Shown: positions 9,364 through 20,866, counted from the stretch's first letter. The stretch is DNA of 64,000 bases from Grimontia hollisae CIP 101886 (GCF_000176515.1 NZ_ADAQ01000011.1:372001-436000); one strand, 5' to 3'. Notes: a model not told the origin generated them from the letters alone. Numbers and translations: made by a program.

Positions 9364-11238
9364 ATGGTAGACAGCGGAAACACCTATAAGGATAAAGTGT
9401 CACAGCTTGTAAGCTGGGGGCACTGGTTCAGCTTTTTTAACATTATCGCAGCCATGTTGCTGGGCACCCGCTATATAGCCCATTCGGGCTGGCCGGAGAC
9501 CCTACTGGGCCAAACCTACCAATTACTCACCTGGATTGGACACTTCGGCTTTTTGGTTTTCGCCGTCTATATTTTGGTTATCTTCCCGGCGAGTTTTCTG
9601 ATCCCGTCCCAGCGTTTGATGAGATTGTTTGCCGTTTTGGCTGCCACCGCCGGCATGACAGTGCTGCTGCTCGACATCTACGCCTACGAAACCATGCACC
9701 TGCACCTCAACCCTTTGGTGTGGGAACTGTTACTCAGCGGCGAAAAAACGGACATGAATGCCCACTGGCAGTATCTGTTTGTGGTCGTGCCTGCGATTTT
9801 TCTGCTTGAGTTGATTATCTCAGAGTGGGTTTGGCGCAAATTGCGTAAACTGTCGCGCAAGCGTGTCGGCGTGCCTATCGCCACTGTGTTTGCAATCTGT
9901 TTTATCGCCAGCCACCTGATCCATATCTGGGCAGATGCCTTCCTGTACAGCCCTGTGACGGCCCAGCGCGCTAATTTCCCGGTGTCTTACCCGATGACGG
10001 CAAAGACATTCATGGAAAAATATGGTCTGCTGGATCGCAAGGAATACCAGCGCCGCAAAGACGCCATGGGCGATCAAAAAAGCGAGGTTATTCGCTATCC
10101 ACTTGAAAAGCTTTCATTTTCGGCAACGGCGAGTAGCTTTAATCCAAACTTATTGATGGTCATGGTGGACAGCCTGCGCGCCGACATGCTTGACCCTGTC
10201 GTGATGCCCAACCTGAACCAGTTTGCCAACAGCAACCTGAACTTTATCCATCACTACAGCTCAAGCAACGATGCCATGGCGGGTATTTTCGGCCTGTTTT
10301 ACGGCTTGCCCGGCAGCTATGCCCAAAGTGCCCGCACAGAAGGGTTAAGCCCGCTATTGATTGATACACTGGAGAAGCGTCACTATCGTTTCGGCCTCTT
10401 CAGTGCAGATAACTTTACCAACCCAATCTATTACCAGAGCATTTTTGGTAAGCACCTTGAACAAGCCCCAAAAAACCAGGCATCAGAAACCTGGGTGGCT
10501 GACCATATTGCAGCTGACAACTTGAATGACTGGATTCAAGAGGGTGATACCAATCCGTGGTTTGCCTACCTAGAATTGAAAAGTGTCACTGACTTCGAGC
10601 AGGGTGGTGACTATGAACGTCCTTTCCAGCCTTCCCTTGACAATGAGTTAGCCAGTGTGGGGGAACAGACCGCACTTGTACTGAAAAACAGCTACAGCAA
10701 TGCTGCTTACTATGTAGATACCCTGCTGGGGGAAATATTCAATACGCTGGAAGAAAACGACCAGCTCGAAAACACGGTAGTGATCATTACCTCTAACCAT
10801 GGCGCTGAGTTTAACGAAACCGGGTCAAACAGCTGGGGGGCAAACACCAATTACAGCAAATACCAGCTTCAGGTACCACTGGTTATCCACTGGCCAAATC
10901 AAGGACCACGTGAAATTGATGTCTACAGCTCACATCTGGATATCGTGCCTACACTGCTGGAATCTATGCTGGCCGTAGACAGCCCATCGGCCAACTACAC
11001 CAGTGGTCATAACTTGTTTGAACTGCCTGATAAACCAAGACGTTGGGTCATCGCGGGAGACAGCCGCGATATCGTCGTTGTTCAGCCAGACAAAACCACA
11101 GTGGTCGATAAATTCGGCAACTACCGTGTTTATGACAGCAATTACAAGCTTCAGCCAGAGGGTAAACCCCAGCTTTCCGTGCTCATGCAGGTTATGCATG
11201 AAATGAAACGGTTTTACAAAACAGAAGAGCTTGAATAA
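9364..11238 (+). CDS. yejM: Inner-membrane sulfatase-like protein YejM (LapC/PbgA)
   Basis: 624 residues. Five membrane helices in the first about 200 residues are followed by a periplasmic alkaline-phosphatase/sulfatase-like domain beginning near MVMVDSLRADMLDP and containing ITSNHGAEFNETG. In E. coli this protein senses periplasmic lipopolysaccharide and, through LapB and FtsH, sets LpxC stability. It is 55 bases downstream of yejL in the same direction and probably co-transcribed. Confidence 0.92.
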   Translation: MVDSGNTYKDKVSQLVSWGHWFSFFNIIAAMLLGTRYIAHSGWPETLLGQTYQLLTWIGHFGFLVFAVYILVIFPASFLIPSQRLMRLFAVLAATAGMTVLLLDIYAYETMHLHLNPLVWELLLSGEKTDMNAHWQYLFVVVPAIFLLELIISEWVWRKLRKLSRKRVGVPIATVFAICFIASHLIHIWADAFLYSPVTAQRANFPVSYPMTAKTFMEKYGLLDRKEYQRRKDAMGDQKSEVIRYPLEKLSFSATASSFNPNLLMVMVDSLRADMLDPVVMPNLNQFANSNLNFIHHYSSSNDAMAGIFGLFYGLPGSYAQSARTEGLSPLLIDTLEKRHYRFGLFSADNFTNPIYYQSIFGKHLEQAPKNQASETWVADHIAADNLNDWIQEGDTNPWFAYLELKSVTDFEQGGDYERPFQPSLDNELASVGEQTALVLKNSYSNAAYYVDTLLGEIFNTLEENDQLENTVVIITSNHGAEFNETGSNSWGANTNYSKYQLQVPLVIHWPNQGPREIDVYSSHLDIVPTLLESMLAVDSPSANYTSGHNLFELPDKPRRWVIAGDSRDIVVVQPDKTTVVDKFGNYRVYDSNYKLQPEGKPQLSVLMQVMHEMKRFYKTEELE

Positions 11239-11352
11239 AGGTAGCCTCCACGAAATGGCTTCTTTTTAGCCAAACGGTTGAAATTCGCGGATTTAACAAA
11301 GATAGACAATTGACACCTTCAGTGTGTACTCGTAACATAGCGGCCATAGAGT

Positions 11353-11429
11353 CGGTCTGTAGCGCAGCCTGGTAGCGCACTGTCATGGGGTGTCAGGGGT
11401 CGCTGGTTCAAATCCAGTCAGACCGACCA
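11353..11429 (+). tRNA. proL: tRNA-Pro (anticodon GGG)
   Basis: 77 bases including encoded CCA. The acceptor stem CGGTCTG pairs with CAGACCG, the D-loop AGCGCAGCCTGGTAGCGCA is typical for tRNA-Pro, and the anticodon loop ATGGGGT gives GGG. The anticodon stem has a U-U pair at 30-40, which E. coli proL also appears to have. The T-arm CTGGTTCAAATCCAG is intact. A terminator follows directly. Confidence 0.97.
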
Positions 11430-11437
11430 TTTATTCC

Positions 11438-11468
11438 AAGCCCACAGCTTTTTTGCTGTGGGCTTTTT
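11438..11468 (+). terminator. Terminator of tRNA-Pro
   Basis: AAGCCCACAGC and GCTGTGGGCTT form an 11-bp perfect stem ending in TTTTT, nine bases after the tRNA. Confidence 0.92.
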
Positions 11469-11524
11469 CATTTCCGCATTCTTAGTTAGTATTCAGTTCC
11501 TTATTGAATGACTTGGATAGCGAA

Positions 11525-12283
11525 ATGGATGTCTCTATCGAGTTTGGTGCGTTGCTGGTGATCCTCGGCTTCGTAGCAGGCATTATCAATACACTCGCTG
11601 GTGGCGGGTCAAACCTCACCATTCCGGCACTGATTGTGCTCGGCATGCCAGCCGAAGTGGCCAATGCGACCAACCGTGTAGGCGTATTTATGCAAAGCGT
11701 GTCTGGCGTTGCCGGGTTTCGCCATCATAAACGTCTCGACAATACCGACCTGCTCCCTATCCTGATCCCCACGCTGGTCGGTGGTGCTGTAGGCGCAACA
11801 TCCGCTGCCTGGCTCCCATCATCCATCATAAAACCCCTGTTGCTTGGCACCATGTTGTTGATGGCTTTTATTATGCTGGTCAAGCCACAAGCCGTCATGC
11901 CCCATGAGGGAGAATGCGCGCGAAAAGTCAGTGAAACACCTTCGTCCTGGATTGGCCTAGGCATTGCAGGTTTCTACGGTGGGTTTGTACAGGCCGGTGT
12001 GGGATTCGTCCTTATCGCTGCGCTTTGTGGCACCCTGCGGTACGATTTGGTACGGGGAAACGCCTTAAAACTCGTTTGTACCCTCGCTTTTACTACGGTT
12101 TCCCTAGCCATTTTCATCTGGCAGGATTTGATTCTCTGGCTACCCGGATTGTTGCTGGCTGTAGGGGCGATGGTTGGTGCCTGGATAGCAGTAAAATTTG
12201 CCATCAAAGCGGACCCCAAACTGCTCAAATGGTTTCTGTTTTTGATGACGTTAGTCGGTGTGGTTTTTGCTTATAGCGCCTAG
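11525..12283 (+). CDS. TauE/SafE family sulfite/anion exporter-like membrane protein
   Basis: 252 residues if started at the ATG at 11525, preceded by GGA seven bases upstream; an ATG at 11504 in frame has no visible ribosome site. About eight hydrophobic helices in two inverted halves, each with a family signature: NTLAGGGSNLTIPALIVLG in the first and FYGGFVQAGVGFVLIAALCG in the second. TauE/SafE proteins export sulfite, sulfoacetate or related anions; the substrate here is not known. It stands alone between tRNA-Pro and the diguanylate cyclase gene. Confidence 0.88.
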   Translation: MDVSIEFGALLVILGFVAGIINTLAGGGSNLTIPALIVLGMPAEVANATNRVGVFMQSVSGVAGFRHHKRLDNTDLLPILIPTLVGGAVGATSAAWLPSSIIKPLLLGTMLLMAFIMLVKPQAVMPHEGECARKVSETPSSWIGLGIAGFYGGFVQAGVGFVLIAALCGTLRYDLVRGNALKLVCTLAFTTVSLAIFIWQDLILWLPGLLLAVGAMVGAWIAVKFAIKADPKLLKWFLFLMTLVGVVFAYSA

Positions 12284-12290
12284 GGTCAGC

Positions 12291-12314
12291 AGACCTTCCT
12301 CGGTAAAGGTCTTC
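12291..12314 (+). terminator. Weak terminator after the TauE/SafE gene
   Basis: AGACCTT (12291-12297) pairs with AAGGTCT (12306-12312) eight bases after the stop. No long T-tract follows. Confidence 0.45.
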
Positions 12315-12533
12315 TAACAAAAACATCCTGAATTTTACCGTTATATCAAGTAAATAACCTTATATAACGCAAACGCATTACGTGTATCACACAGCATTAA
12401 ACTCCCTTGTGAAGTCTGTCGAAGATGAAAGAAAATCAGATATTGACAGTGTTATTTGCTGTCATACTGATGCCTAAAGATTAGAATTAACATCACATTC
12501 TTCTTTATTTTTCAGTCACAGGGAGTCAGGGGC

Positions 12534-14129
12534 ATGATTGCTTTGGATTACGCATTCTGCCTGAAAGCAGGTGAGGCGATTTCCCCTCAAAAAGATCTTG
12601 ATGGATTTTGCTTGGCTCTAGGCCTTATTTTTGACGAACTGGCCCCTAAATGCCGTTGCCAGCTCATGCTCAAGTCGGAAGACGGCAATGGCTGGGGGCA
12701 ACTAGCAGATATCCAGTCAGGCAGTCACTGTATTTCCCTGCCCACTGCCGATCTCAATGACACAGAACTACATTTACTAACGACATTATTGAAGACCGAT
12801 GATCACCGCCTCCAACGCGACCAATGTCATCTATTGTTGCCGTTGATGATGCGTGGCACTGAGTTTGGCTGTCTGGTAATTAGCACCGCTGAGCCTGTCA
12901 AATCTGATATGCACGCAGAGAACATGCTAGCACTGCTGCTATCCGGCGCACTAGACAGCCATCTGCAGCATCAATTATTGAACCATGAAAAAGCTGACCA
13001 CCAGAAAACAGAGAGGAAACTGGTGCAGGAAGTCAGCGCGCAAAAAGGCCTGTTAGAGCAGCTCCATATACTGCATAAAATCTCGCTGCGTCTTTGGCAT
13101 GCTCACTCGTTGGACAATATGCTGCATACTGCGGTTTACGAATGTATTCATGCACTTGATTTCGACCGGATGGCAATATTCCTAATTAACAGTCACACAG
13201 GCTTGATGCGTGGGACTTATGGCACCGACATCAATGGGAGGGTAACCAACGAGCAAGGGTACTGCACGGCCATTCACGAACATCACCATGCGAAAACCAC
13301 TCTGGATAAGAAACAGCACATCACTATCCATGACAATACGCCGCTTTATCATAATAACCAACAAGTAGGTATCGGATGGAATGCCACGATTTCTTTATGG
13401 GACGGTGATGAACCTATCGGCTGGATTGCCTGTGATAACCTCATCACCCGAACACCGCTGAAAAGCTACCACAGTGAACTGCTTAAGTTACTTGGTGTCA
13501 CCATGTCACAACACCTTATCCAGCGTCGGGCGCAAGACGATCTGAAGGCATTGAACCTGTCTCTTGAACATCGCGTTGTGGAGCGCACCGCACAGCTTGA
13601 AGAAGCCAATAAGCGCCTGAATCAGATCTCCCGCGAGGATAGCCTGACCCAAGTGCCTAACCGCCGGATGCTGGATGAAAAACTGGACGAAGAGTGGCGT
13701 CGGGCATTACGCTACCAAACACCACTTTCGATTTTGATTGTCGATATCGACCACTTTAAGCAATACAACGATAAATACGGCCATGCACTCGGTGACCAGT
13801 GCCTGACCAAAGTCGCCGAAGCCCTCAGCAATGTTGAGCGCCGGGCCGGAGCCCTTCTAGCTCGTTTCGGCGGTGAGGAATTCGTGTTTCTTCTGCCGGG
13901 CAGCAGTCGTGAAAACGCATTGTGTGTTGCCAATCGCGCCCTGGATGCTGTGCGAAACTTAGCAATCCCTCACGGTGGCTCCCCGATCGCACCCATAGTG
14001 ACCATCAGCATTGGTGGCAAAACCACTATTCCTGATAAACCGAACAACCAGCAACAACTTTTTATTGATGCAGATGTGGCGCTCTATGAAGCGAAAAGCG
14101 CTGGAAAGAATCAGGCCTTCGTTTTTTAA
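12534..14129 (+). CDS. GAF-GGDEF diguanylate cyclase
   Basis: 531 residues, no membrane helix. An unrecognised N-terminal part (1-160), a GAF-like sensor (about 180-335), a coiled linker (VERTAQLEEANKRL), and a GGDEF domain with SLTQVPNRRMLDE, DIDHFKQYND and the active-site variant GGEEF at 446-450. It should make cyclic di-GMP from GTP. The product-inhibition site RxxD, six residues before the active site, reads RAGA (437-440), so feedback inhibition is probably lost. The stop TAA shares the TTAA tetranucleotide with the stop of topB on the other strand. Confidence 0.92.
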   Translation: MIALDYAFCLKAGEAISPQKDLDGFCLALGLIFDELAPKCRCQLMLKSEDGNGWGQLADIQSGSHCISLPTADLNDTELHLLTTLLKTDDHRLQRDQCHLLLPLMMRGTEFGCLVISTAEPVKSDMHAENMLALLLSGALDSHLQHQLLNHEKADHQKTERKLVQEVSAQKGLLEQLHILHKISLRLWHAHSLDNMLHTAVYECIHALDFDRMAIFLINSHTGLMRGTYGTDINGRVTNEQGYCTAIHEHHHAKTTLDKKQHITIHDNTPLYHNNQQVGIGWNATISLWDGDEPIGWIACDNLITRTPLKSYHSELLKLLGVTMSQHLIQRRAQDDLKALNLSLEHRVVERTAQLEEANKRLNQISREDSLTQVPNRRMLDEKLDEEWRRALRYQTPLSILIVDIDHFKQYNDKYGHALGDQCLTKVAEALSNVERRAGALLARFGGEEFVFLLPGSSRENALCVANRALDAVRNLAIPHGGSPIAPIVTISIGGKTTIPDKPNNQQQLFIDADVALYEAKSAGKNQAFVF

Positions 14130-16048
14130 CGACGGCGCTTGGAAGTCCTCGCTCGCCTTGTGCCTTTTTTGAATCGGTTTGGCTGGGCGGGCAATGAACG
14201 CAAACTGTCAGGCACTGGCCCCAGACGGACGGTTTCCATCAACATAGTCAGCTCAGATTCCAACGCCGCCATAAACGGCTGGTACGCCCCTTTCTTCTCC
14301 GCCATATCCTGCAACTGGCGCTCCCAGTGGGCTGTCATATCCGGATAACTGGCCTTTTCGGGCAGGGCATCTATCAACCCCTTTCCTGATACTGTTGATC
14401 GGATCTGCTTACCTTCCCGAGAAAGCAGGCCACGCTTAAACAACAGATCCAGAATCCCGGCGCGCGTCGCTTCCGTGCCCAATCCATCGGTATCACGCAA
14501 AATTTTCTTCAGCGAAGGATCTTTCACAAACCGGGCAATTCCCGTCATCGCCTGTAGCAGGGTTGCTTCAGTAAAATACCTTGGCGGCTCTGTCATACAG
14601 TCTTTGATATTCCCCCGGGCACAGGTGAGTACTGTCCCTTTATCAAGCGGCGGCACCAGGCTGTCGATGTCCTCATTTTGTGCCGTGTTGTCGCGGGGCA
14701 GCAGCGCACGCCAACCCGGTGACATCAGTTTTTTACCCTTGGCGATAAACAGGCCACCTGCGATATCGAAATCCAGCTTGGCTTCGGCATATTCCGCTGG
14801 CGGATAAAACTGCATCAGGTACTGGCGCGCAATCAGCTCGTACACATCACGCTCCCGTCCACTCAATGCGCTGCTGCTTTTTGAGGTTGGAATAATAGCA
14901 TGGTGTGCTTCTACCTTACTGTCATTCCAGGCTTTCGACTTGAGGGAGAAATTGGCGCTTTTCACCGCTTCTGACAGGGTATCGGCGGTTTTACTAATCG
15001 CTGCCGCCACACCTTGCGCTTCGTTGAAGTGGCCCTTTGGCAGATAACGACAATCTGAACGTGGGTAGGTGATCACCTTGTGTTTTTCATAGAGTGCCTG
15101 ACAACACGCGAGCACATCAGCTGCACTCATATTAAACCGCTTGGCCGCATCAATTTGCAGCGTAGAAAGGCTATAGGGCAGCGGGGCAGATTGTTTGGTA
15201 CTCTTACGTTCAGCCTTCACCACTGTTGCTGGCTGGCCTTCAATCCGGCGCGCCACATTTTCGACCAGCTTTCTCGCCAAGACCCGCCCTTCGTCATCCT
15301 GCCAGGGCTGGCACGCTTCACTCGGTTGCCAGCGAGCAAGGATATCGCTGCCCTGATAGGGGATCACCGCATCCAGTTGATAGAAAGGCTTAGGCACAAA
15401 GGCTTCAATTTCACGGTCACGACGGACAACAAGGCCAAGAACCGGGGTCTGGACACGCCCGACAGACAACACCCCCTGATACCCCGCCTGTTTACCCAGC
15501 AAGGTATACGCGCGGGACATGTTCATGCCATACAGCCAGTCTGCCCTTGAGCGCGCCAGCGCAGAAACCGACAACGGAATAAACTCTGCGTTGCTGCGCA
15601 GTGCAGACAATGCCTTTTTCACCGCGGAGGTATTCAGGTCGTTGATCAGCAAACGCTGAATGCGTTTCTTCTTGGCTTCAGGCAGTTTGGCGTGGCTGAA
15701 CACTTCATCCACCAACAGTTGGCCTTCCCTGTCTGGGTCACCGGCATGGACAATATCATCAAACTGCTTGAGCAGTTTTTTCACCACACCCAATTGTTTG
15801 GTGGCCGATTTTCGCGGCTTAAGGATCCATTGCGAAGGAAGGATAGGTAAATCATCCAACCGCCAGGTTTTGTATTTTTCGTCATAGGCTTCAGGCTCAG
15901 CTTGCTCAAGCAAATGGCCAATACACCAGGTCACGGTATCACCATTACCAGCAACAACATATCCCTCGTGATTCTTATGGGGTTTGGGAAGCGCGGCAAC
16001 GATAGCGCGGCCGAGACTGGGTTTCTCTGCGATAAAAAGTCGAGTCAT
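14126..16048 (-). CDS. topB: DNA topoisomerase III
   Basis: 640 residues from the ATG at 16048 (MTRLFIAEKPSLG); upstream in-frame codons are not conserved. A type IA topoisomerase that relaxes and decatenates DNA using a 5'-phosphotyrosine. The TOPRIM domain starts at the N-terminus with acidic motif HAGDPDREGQLL near residue 101; the catalytic Tyr is Y328 in VITYPRSD, the same number as in E. coli. Cap and gate motifs SVGRVQTPVLGLV and GLGTEATRAGILD are present. The C-terminus is a short basic tail (KKGTRRARTSKRRR) with no zinc fingers. Confidence 0.95.
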   Translation of the reverse strand: MTRLFIAEKPSLGRAIVAALPKPHKNHEGYVVAGNGDTVTWCIGHLLEQAEPEAYDEKYKTWRLDDLPILPSQWILKPRKSATKQLGVVKKLLKQFDDIVHAGDPDREGQLLVDEVFSHAKLPEAKKKRIQRLLINDLNTSAVKKALSALRSNAEFIPLSVSALARSRADWLYGMNMSRAYTLLGKQAGYQGVLSVGRVQTPVLGLVVRRDREIEAFVPKPFYQLDAVIPYQGSDILARWQPSEACQPWQDDEGRVLARKLVENVARRIEGQPATVVKAERKSTKQSAPLPYSLSTLQIDAAKRFNMSAADVLACCQALYEKHKVITYPRSDCRYLPKGHFNEAQGVAAAISKTADTLSEAVKSANFSLKSKAWNDSKVEAHHAIIPTSKSSSALSGRERDVYELIARQYLMQFYPPAEYAEAKLDFDIAGGLFIAKGKKLMSPGWRALLPRDNTAQNEDIDSLVPPLDKGTVLTCARGNIKDCMTEPPRYFTEATLLQAMTGIARFVKDPSLKKILRDTDGLGTEATRAGILDLLFKRGLLSREGKQIRSTVSGKGLIDALPEKASYPDMTAHWERQLQDMAEKKGAYQPFMAALESELTMLMETVRLGPVPDSLRSLPAQPNRFKKGTRRARTSKRRR

Positions 16049-16100
16049 GGAATACAAAACCAAAGGGTCGTTAGCCAACAATTTATCGAAATTAAAAAGG

Positions 16101-16142
16101 GTTAACAACAATTAACTGGATATCCATCCAGTTAATTGTTGA
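16101..16142 (-). terminator. Perfect 16-bp inverted repeat between ydjA and topB
   Basis: 16106-16121 and 16126-16141 are perfect complements separated by ATCC. The stem is A+T-rich except for its tip. On the minus strand it is followed by AACCCTTTTTAATTT, so it can end ydjA transcription; it could equally be a symmetric protein site ahead of topB. Confidence 0.6.
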
Positions 16143-16152
16143 TATGATGGAT

Positions 16153-16701
16153 TTATAGGTAAGTCACGTAGCTGGCAGTATCGCGCTTTGGCACACTGGC
16201 TGGCGTGCAGTCTGGCGTACCCACATACAGGAAACCGACTATTTCATCATCACCAGACACATTGAATGCTTCACGTACCACGCGATGATACGCCCACTTT
16301 CCGGTGCGCCAAAAGCCCTGGAACCCCTGGGCTACCGCAGCCATCTGCATTGCCTGGGCAGCACATCCTGCCGAAATATGCTGTTCGATCACTGGCACTT
16401 TGTCATGTTGCTTGGTGCGGGCGATAACAGTGATAACCATAGGGGCGCGATACGGTGCATTACGCGCTTTTTCAATCATGGCTTCATCTTCGTTATCCGA
16501 CTCTGCAGCACGTCTCAATATCTCAGACAGCTTATCCAGTCCTTCACCGGTGGCAACCACAAATTCCCAGGGTGTCAGCGCGCCATGATCCGGGGCGCGA
16601 AGGCCTGCTGCGAGCATGTTTTCGAGCGCTTCGCCAGAAGGCGCAGGCGCAAGTAAACGGGGAATTGAGCGACGCTGGGTCAGAAGGGTAATGGCGTCCA
16701 T
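16153..16701 (-). CDS. ydjA: Nitroreductase family protein YdjA
   Basis: 182 residues from the ATG at 16701 (MDAITLLTQRRS), matching E. coli YdjA length (183). A small FMN-dependent NAD(P)H nitroreductase; its physiological substrate is not known. Motifs: RRSIPRL at the FMN phosphate site, RAPDHGALTPWEF, and QGFQGFWRTGKWAYH. The open frame extends far upstream, but that part is not conserved. The neighbour sppA is as in E. coli, here with fadH inserted between. Confidence 0.93.
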   Translation of the reverse strand: MDAITLLTQRRSIPRLLAPAPSGEALENMLAAGLRAPDHGALTPWEFVVATGEGLDKLSEILRRAAESDNEDEAMIEKARNAPYRAPMVITVIARTKQHDKVPVIEQHISAGCAAQAMQMAAVAQGFQGFWRTGKWAYHRVVREAFNVSGDDEIVGFLYVGTPDCTPASVPKRDTASYVTYL

Positions 16702-16798
16702 AACGTATCCTGAAATCGAAGAGAAAATCATTACCTGAAAATAACACAAAACCCGGGGAAGAACTCCACGCAGGTTTTGTGGTTTTTCACAAAGCCGT

Positions 16799-18823
<2,025 letters not shown>

Positions 18824-18833
18824 TTATTATTCG

Positions 18834-18850
18834 TTCTGGTCAGACCAAGA
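18834..18850. promoter_or_regulatory. FadR operator upstream of fadH
   Basis: TTCTGGTCAGACCAAGA contains the perfect palindromic core TGGTC-A-GACCA, the FadR (GntR family) consensus. It is 26 bases upstream of the fadH start, where binding would block transcription until long-chain acyl-CoA is present. Confidence 0.85.
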
Positions 18851-18859
18851 TAAGTCAGG

Positions 18860-18882
18860 CAAACAAAAGTTTCAAACGTTTG
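18860..18882. promoter_or_regulatory. CAAAC/GTTTG inverted repeats upstream of fadH (possible PsrA-type site)
   Basis: CAAACAAAAGTTTC overlaps CAAACGTTTG. The form CAAAC-N4-GTTT matches the motif described for the TetR-family fatty-acid regulator PsrA. Whether this genome has PsrA cannot be seen here. Confidence 0.35.
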
Positions 18883-18969
18883 TTTACATTTTTACAACAA
18901 TAATCACCACTATTCTATTTGAGTAGGATTCGTTACGATTAGCGTCAGGTAAAGACGCTGGATAACCAA

Positions 18970-20826
18970 ATGAAAACGCTTTTTAAATTTATCGGCACCT
19001 TCTTTAAATGGTGCTGGAAAGCACTCAGTTTTGCCCGACAACTGATTTTGAACATCCTGTTCATTGCGATTCTGGTTGGGATCTATTTTGTGTTCACCAC
19101 GGAGCATGAGACACAAACCAAACCGATTGAACAACCAGAACAGGCATTGCTGGTGGATATTGCCGGCCCCATTGTTGAAAAACGGCGCCGTATCGACCCT
19201 TACGATTTCGCCACCCGAAACCTTTTCGGTCAGCAAATGCATGTCGAAAATGTGCTCTACGACATCGTTGATCAAATCCGTGCAGGTGCGAAAGACGACA
19301 AGATCAATGGCATGGTGCTGAGTCTTTCTGATATGTCAGAAACCAGCCTGACCAAGCTGCGTTATATCGCCAAAGCGATCAATGAGTTCAAGGCAACCGG
19401 AAAACCTGTCGTGGCAATCGGTGATCACTACAACCAGAGCCAGTATTACCTCGCCAGCTATGCTGACGAGATATTTATGGCGCCGGATGGTGCTGTCCTC
19501 CTTCGCGGCTATGGTAGCTATAACCTTTATTTTAAGGAGTTATTGGAAAACCTCGACGTCACTACCCACGTCTTCCGTGTCGGTACCTACAAGTCTTTCG
19601 TTGAACCTTATACCCGCACCGACATGTCGGAAGAGGCTCGTGAAGCTAACTCTGTCTGGCTGAACCAGCTTTGGGCTGCCTTCGTAGATGATGTGGCGAC
19701 AAACCGCAATATCGACCCCGCCGTGCTTACGCCTGATGCACCGAGCCTGATCGCCAAACTTAAAGAAGCCGGTGGCGATTTTGCGAAGCTGGCACAAAAC
19801 ATGGGGCTGGTTGATGAACTGCTGACTCGCCAGCAAACCCGTCTCCGTCTTGCCGATATGCTTGGCAGCGATGGCCAAGACAGCTTCAACTATGTAAGCA
19901 TTTACGACTATGCCCCCTTGGACTTCGACTACCCAAAAGCGAACCAAATTGCGGTTGTGGTGGCCAGTGGCGCCATTATCGATGGCTTTGAAACGGAAGG
20001 CACTATTGGCGGCGATACAACGGCAGCACTGCTTCGCGATGCACGCCTGAACGATGCCATTAAAGCCGTGGTGCTGCGTGTAGACAGCCCCGGAGGCAGT
20101 GCATTTGCCTCTGAGGTGATCCGTAACGAAGTGGATGCTCTCAAGAAAGCCGGCAAGCCGGTGGTTGTCTCGATGTCGAGTGTGGCGGCTTCCGGCGGGT
20201 ACTGGATTTCAAGCAGTGCAAACCGCATTCTGGCACAGCCGACTACGATCACTGGCTCTATCGGTATCTTCGGCATTCTGACCACCTTTGAAGATGTACT
20301 GGCAAAATACGGTGTGTATAACGACGGTATCGGTACCACGCCATTTGCCGGAGTGGGTGTGACACGTGCATTGCCAGATGAAATCAGCGACATCATGCAA
20401 CTGGGTATCGAAAACGGTTACCAGCGCTTTATCGGTCTGGTCGCCAGTGAACGTAACCTCTCACTGGAAGATGTCGATCAGGTTGCACAGGGGCGTGTCT
20501 GGACAGGCTACGACGCCATGAAGCGTGGACTTGTCGACCAGATGGGCGACTTTGATGATGCCATTGCTGTTGCGGCAGAGCTTGCCAAGGTAGAAGAATA
20601 TTCACTGAACTGGATGGAAGAGCCACTGACCCCTGCGCAACAGTTTATCTATAACCTGATCAGCCAGGCGATGGTCATGCTGGATGTTCAGCCATTAATT
20701 ACTCTACCCAAAACAGCACAACAATTTGCTAACGCGGCAATTACCGAGATAAACAACCTAAATAACTTCAATGATCCAAACGGGCAATATGCGCTATGCC
20801 CAAATTGCAGTTATTATGAAAACTGA
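18970..20826 (+). CDS. sppA: Signal peptide peptidase SppA (protease IV)
   Basis: 618 residues, tandem-domain SppA of the E. coli type. One membrane anchor at about residues 24-42, the rest periplasmic. The catalytic dyad is split between repeats: Lys208 in VGTYKSFVEPYTR of the N-terminal half and Ser408 in SSVAASGGYW of the C-terminal half, both matching the E. coli positions within one residue. It degrades cleaved signal peptides in the inner membrane. sppA-ansA order is conserved with E. coli; a terminator separates them. Confidence 0.95.
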   Translation: MKTLFKFIGTFFKWCWKALSFARQLILNILFIAILVGIYFVFTTEHETQTKPIEQPEQALLVDIAGPIVEKRRRIDPYDFATRNLFGQQMHVENVLYDIVDQIRAGAKDDKINGMVLSLSDMSETSLTKLRYIAKAINEFKATGKPVVAIGDHYNQSQYYLASYADEIFMAPDGAVLLRGYGSYNLYFKELLENLDVTTHVFRVGTYKSFVEPYTRTDMSEEAREANSVWLNQLWAAFVDDVATNRNIDPAVLTPDAPSLIAKLKEAGGDFAKLAQNMGLVDELLTRQQTRLRLADMLGSDGQDSFNYVSIYDYAPLDFDYPKANQIAVVVASGAIIDGFETEGTIGGDTTAALLRDARLNDAIKAVVLRVDSPGGSAFASEVIRNEVDALKKAGKPVVVSMSSVAASGGYWISSSANRILAQPTTITGSIGIFGILTTFEDVLAKYGVYNDGIGTTPFAGVGVTRALPDEISDIMQLGIENGYQRFIGLVASERNLSLEDVDQVAQGRVWTGYDAMKRGLVDQMGDFDDAIAVAAELAKVEEYSLNWMEEPLTPAQQFIYNLISQAMVMLDVQPLITLPKTAQQFANAAITEINNLNNFNDPNGQYALCPNCSYYEN

Positions 20827-20839
20827 GATCTCCCCATCA

Positions 20840-20866
20840 CCCTCGGCATTTTCCGGGGGTTTTTTT
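20840..20866 (+). terminator. Terminator of sppA
   Basis: CCCTCGG pairs with CCGGGGG (one G-T pair) around CATTTT, followed by seven T. Confidence 0.85.
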
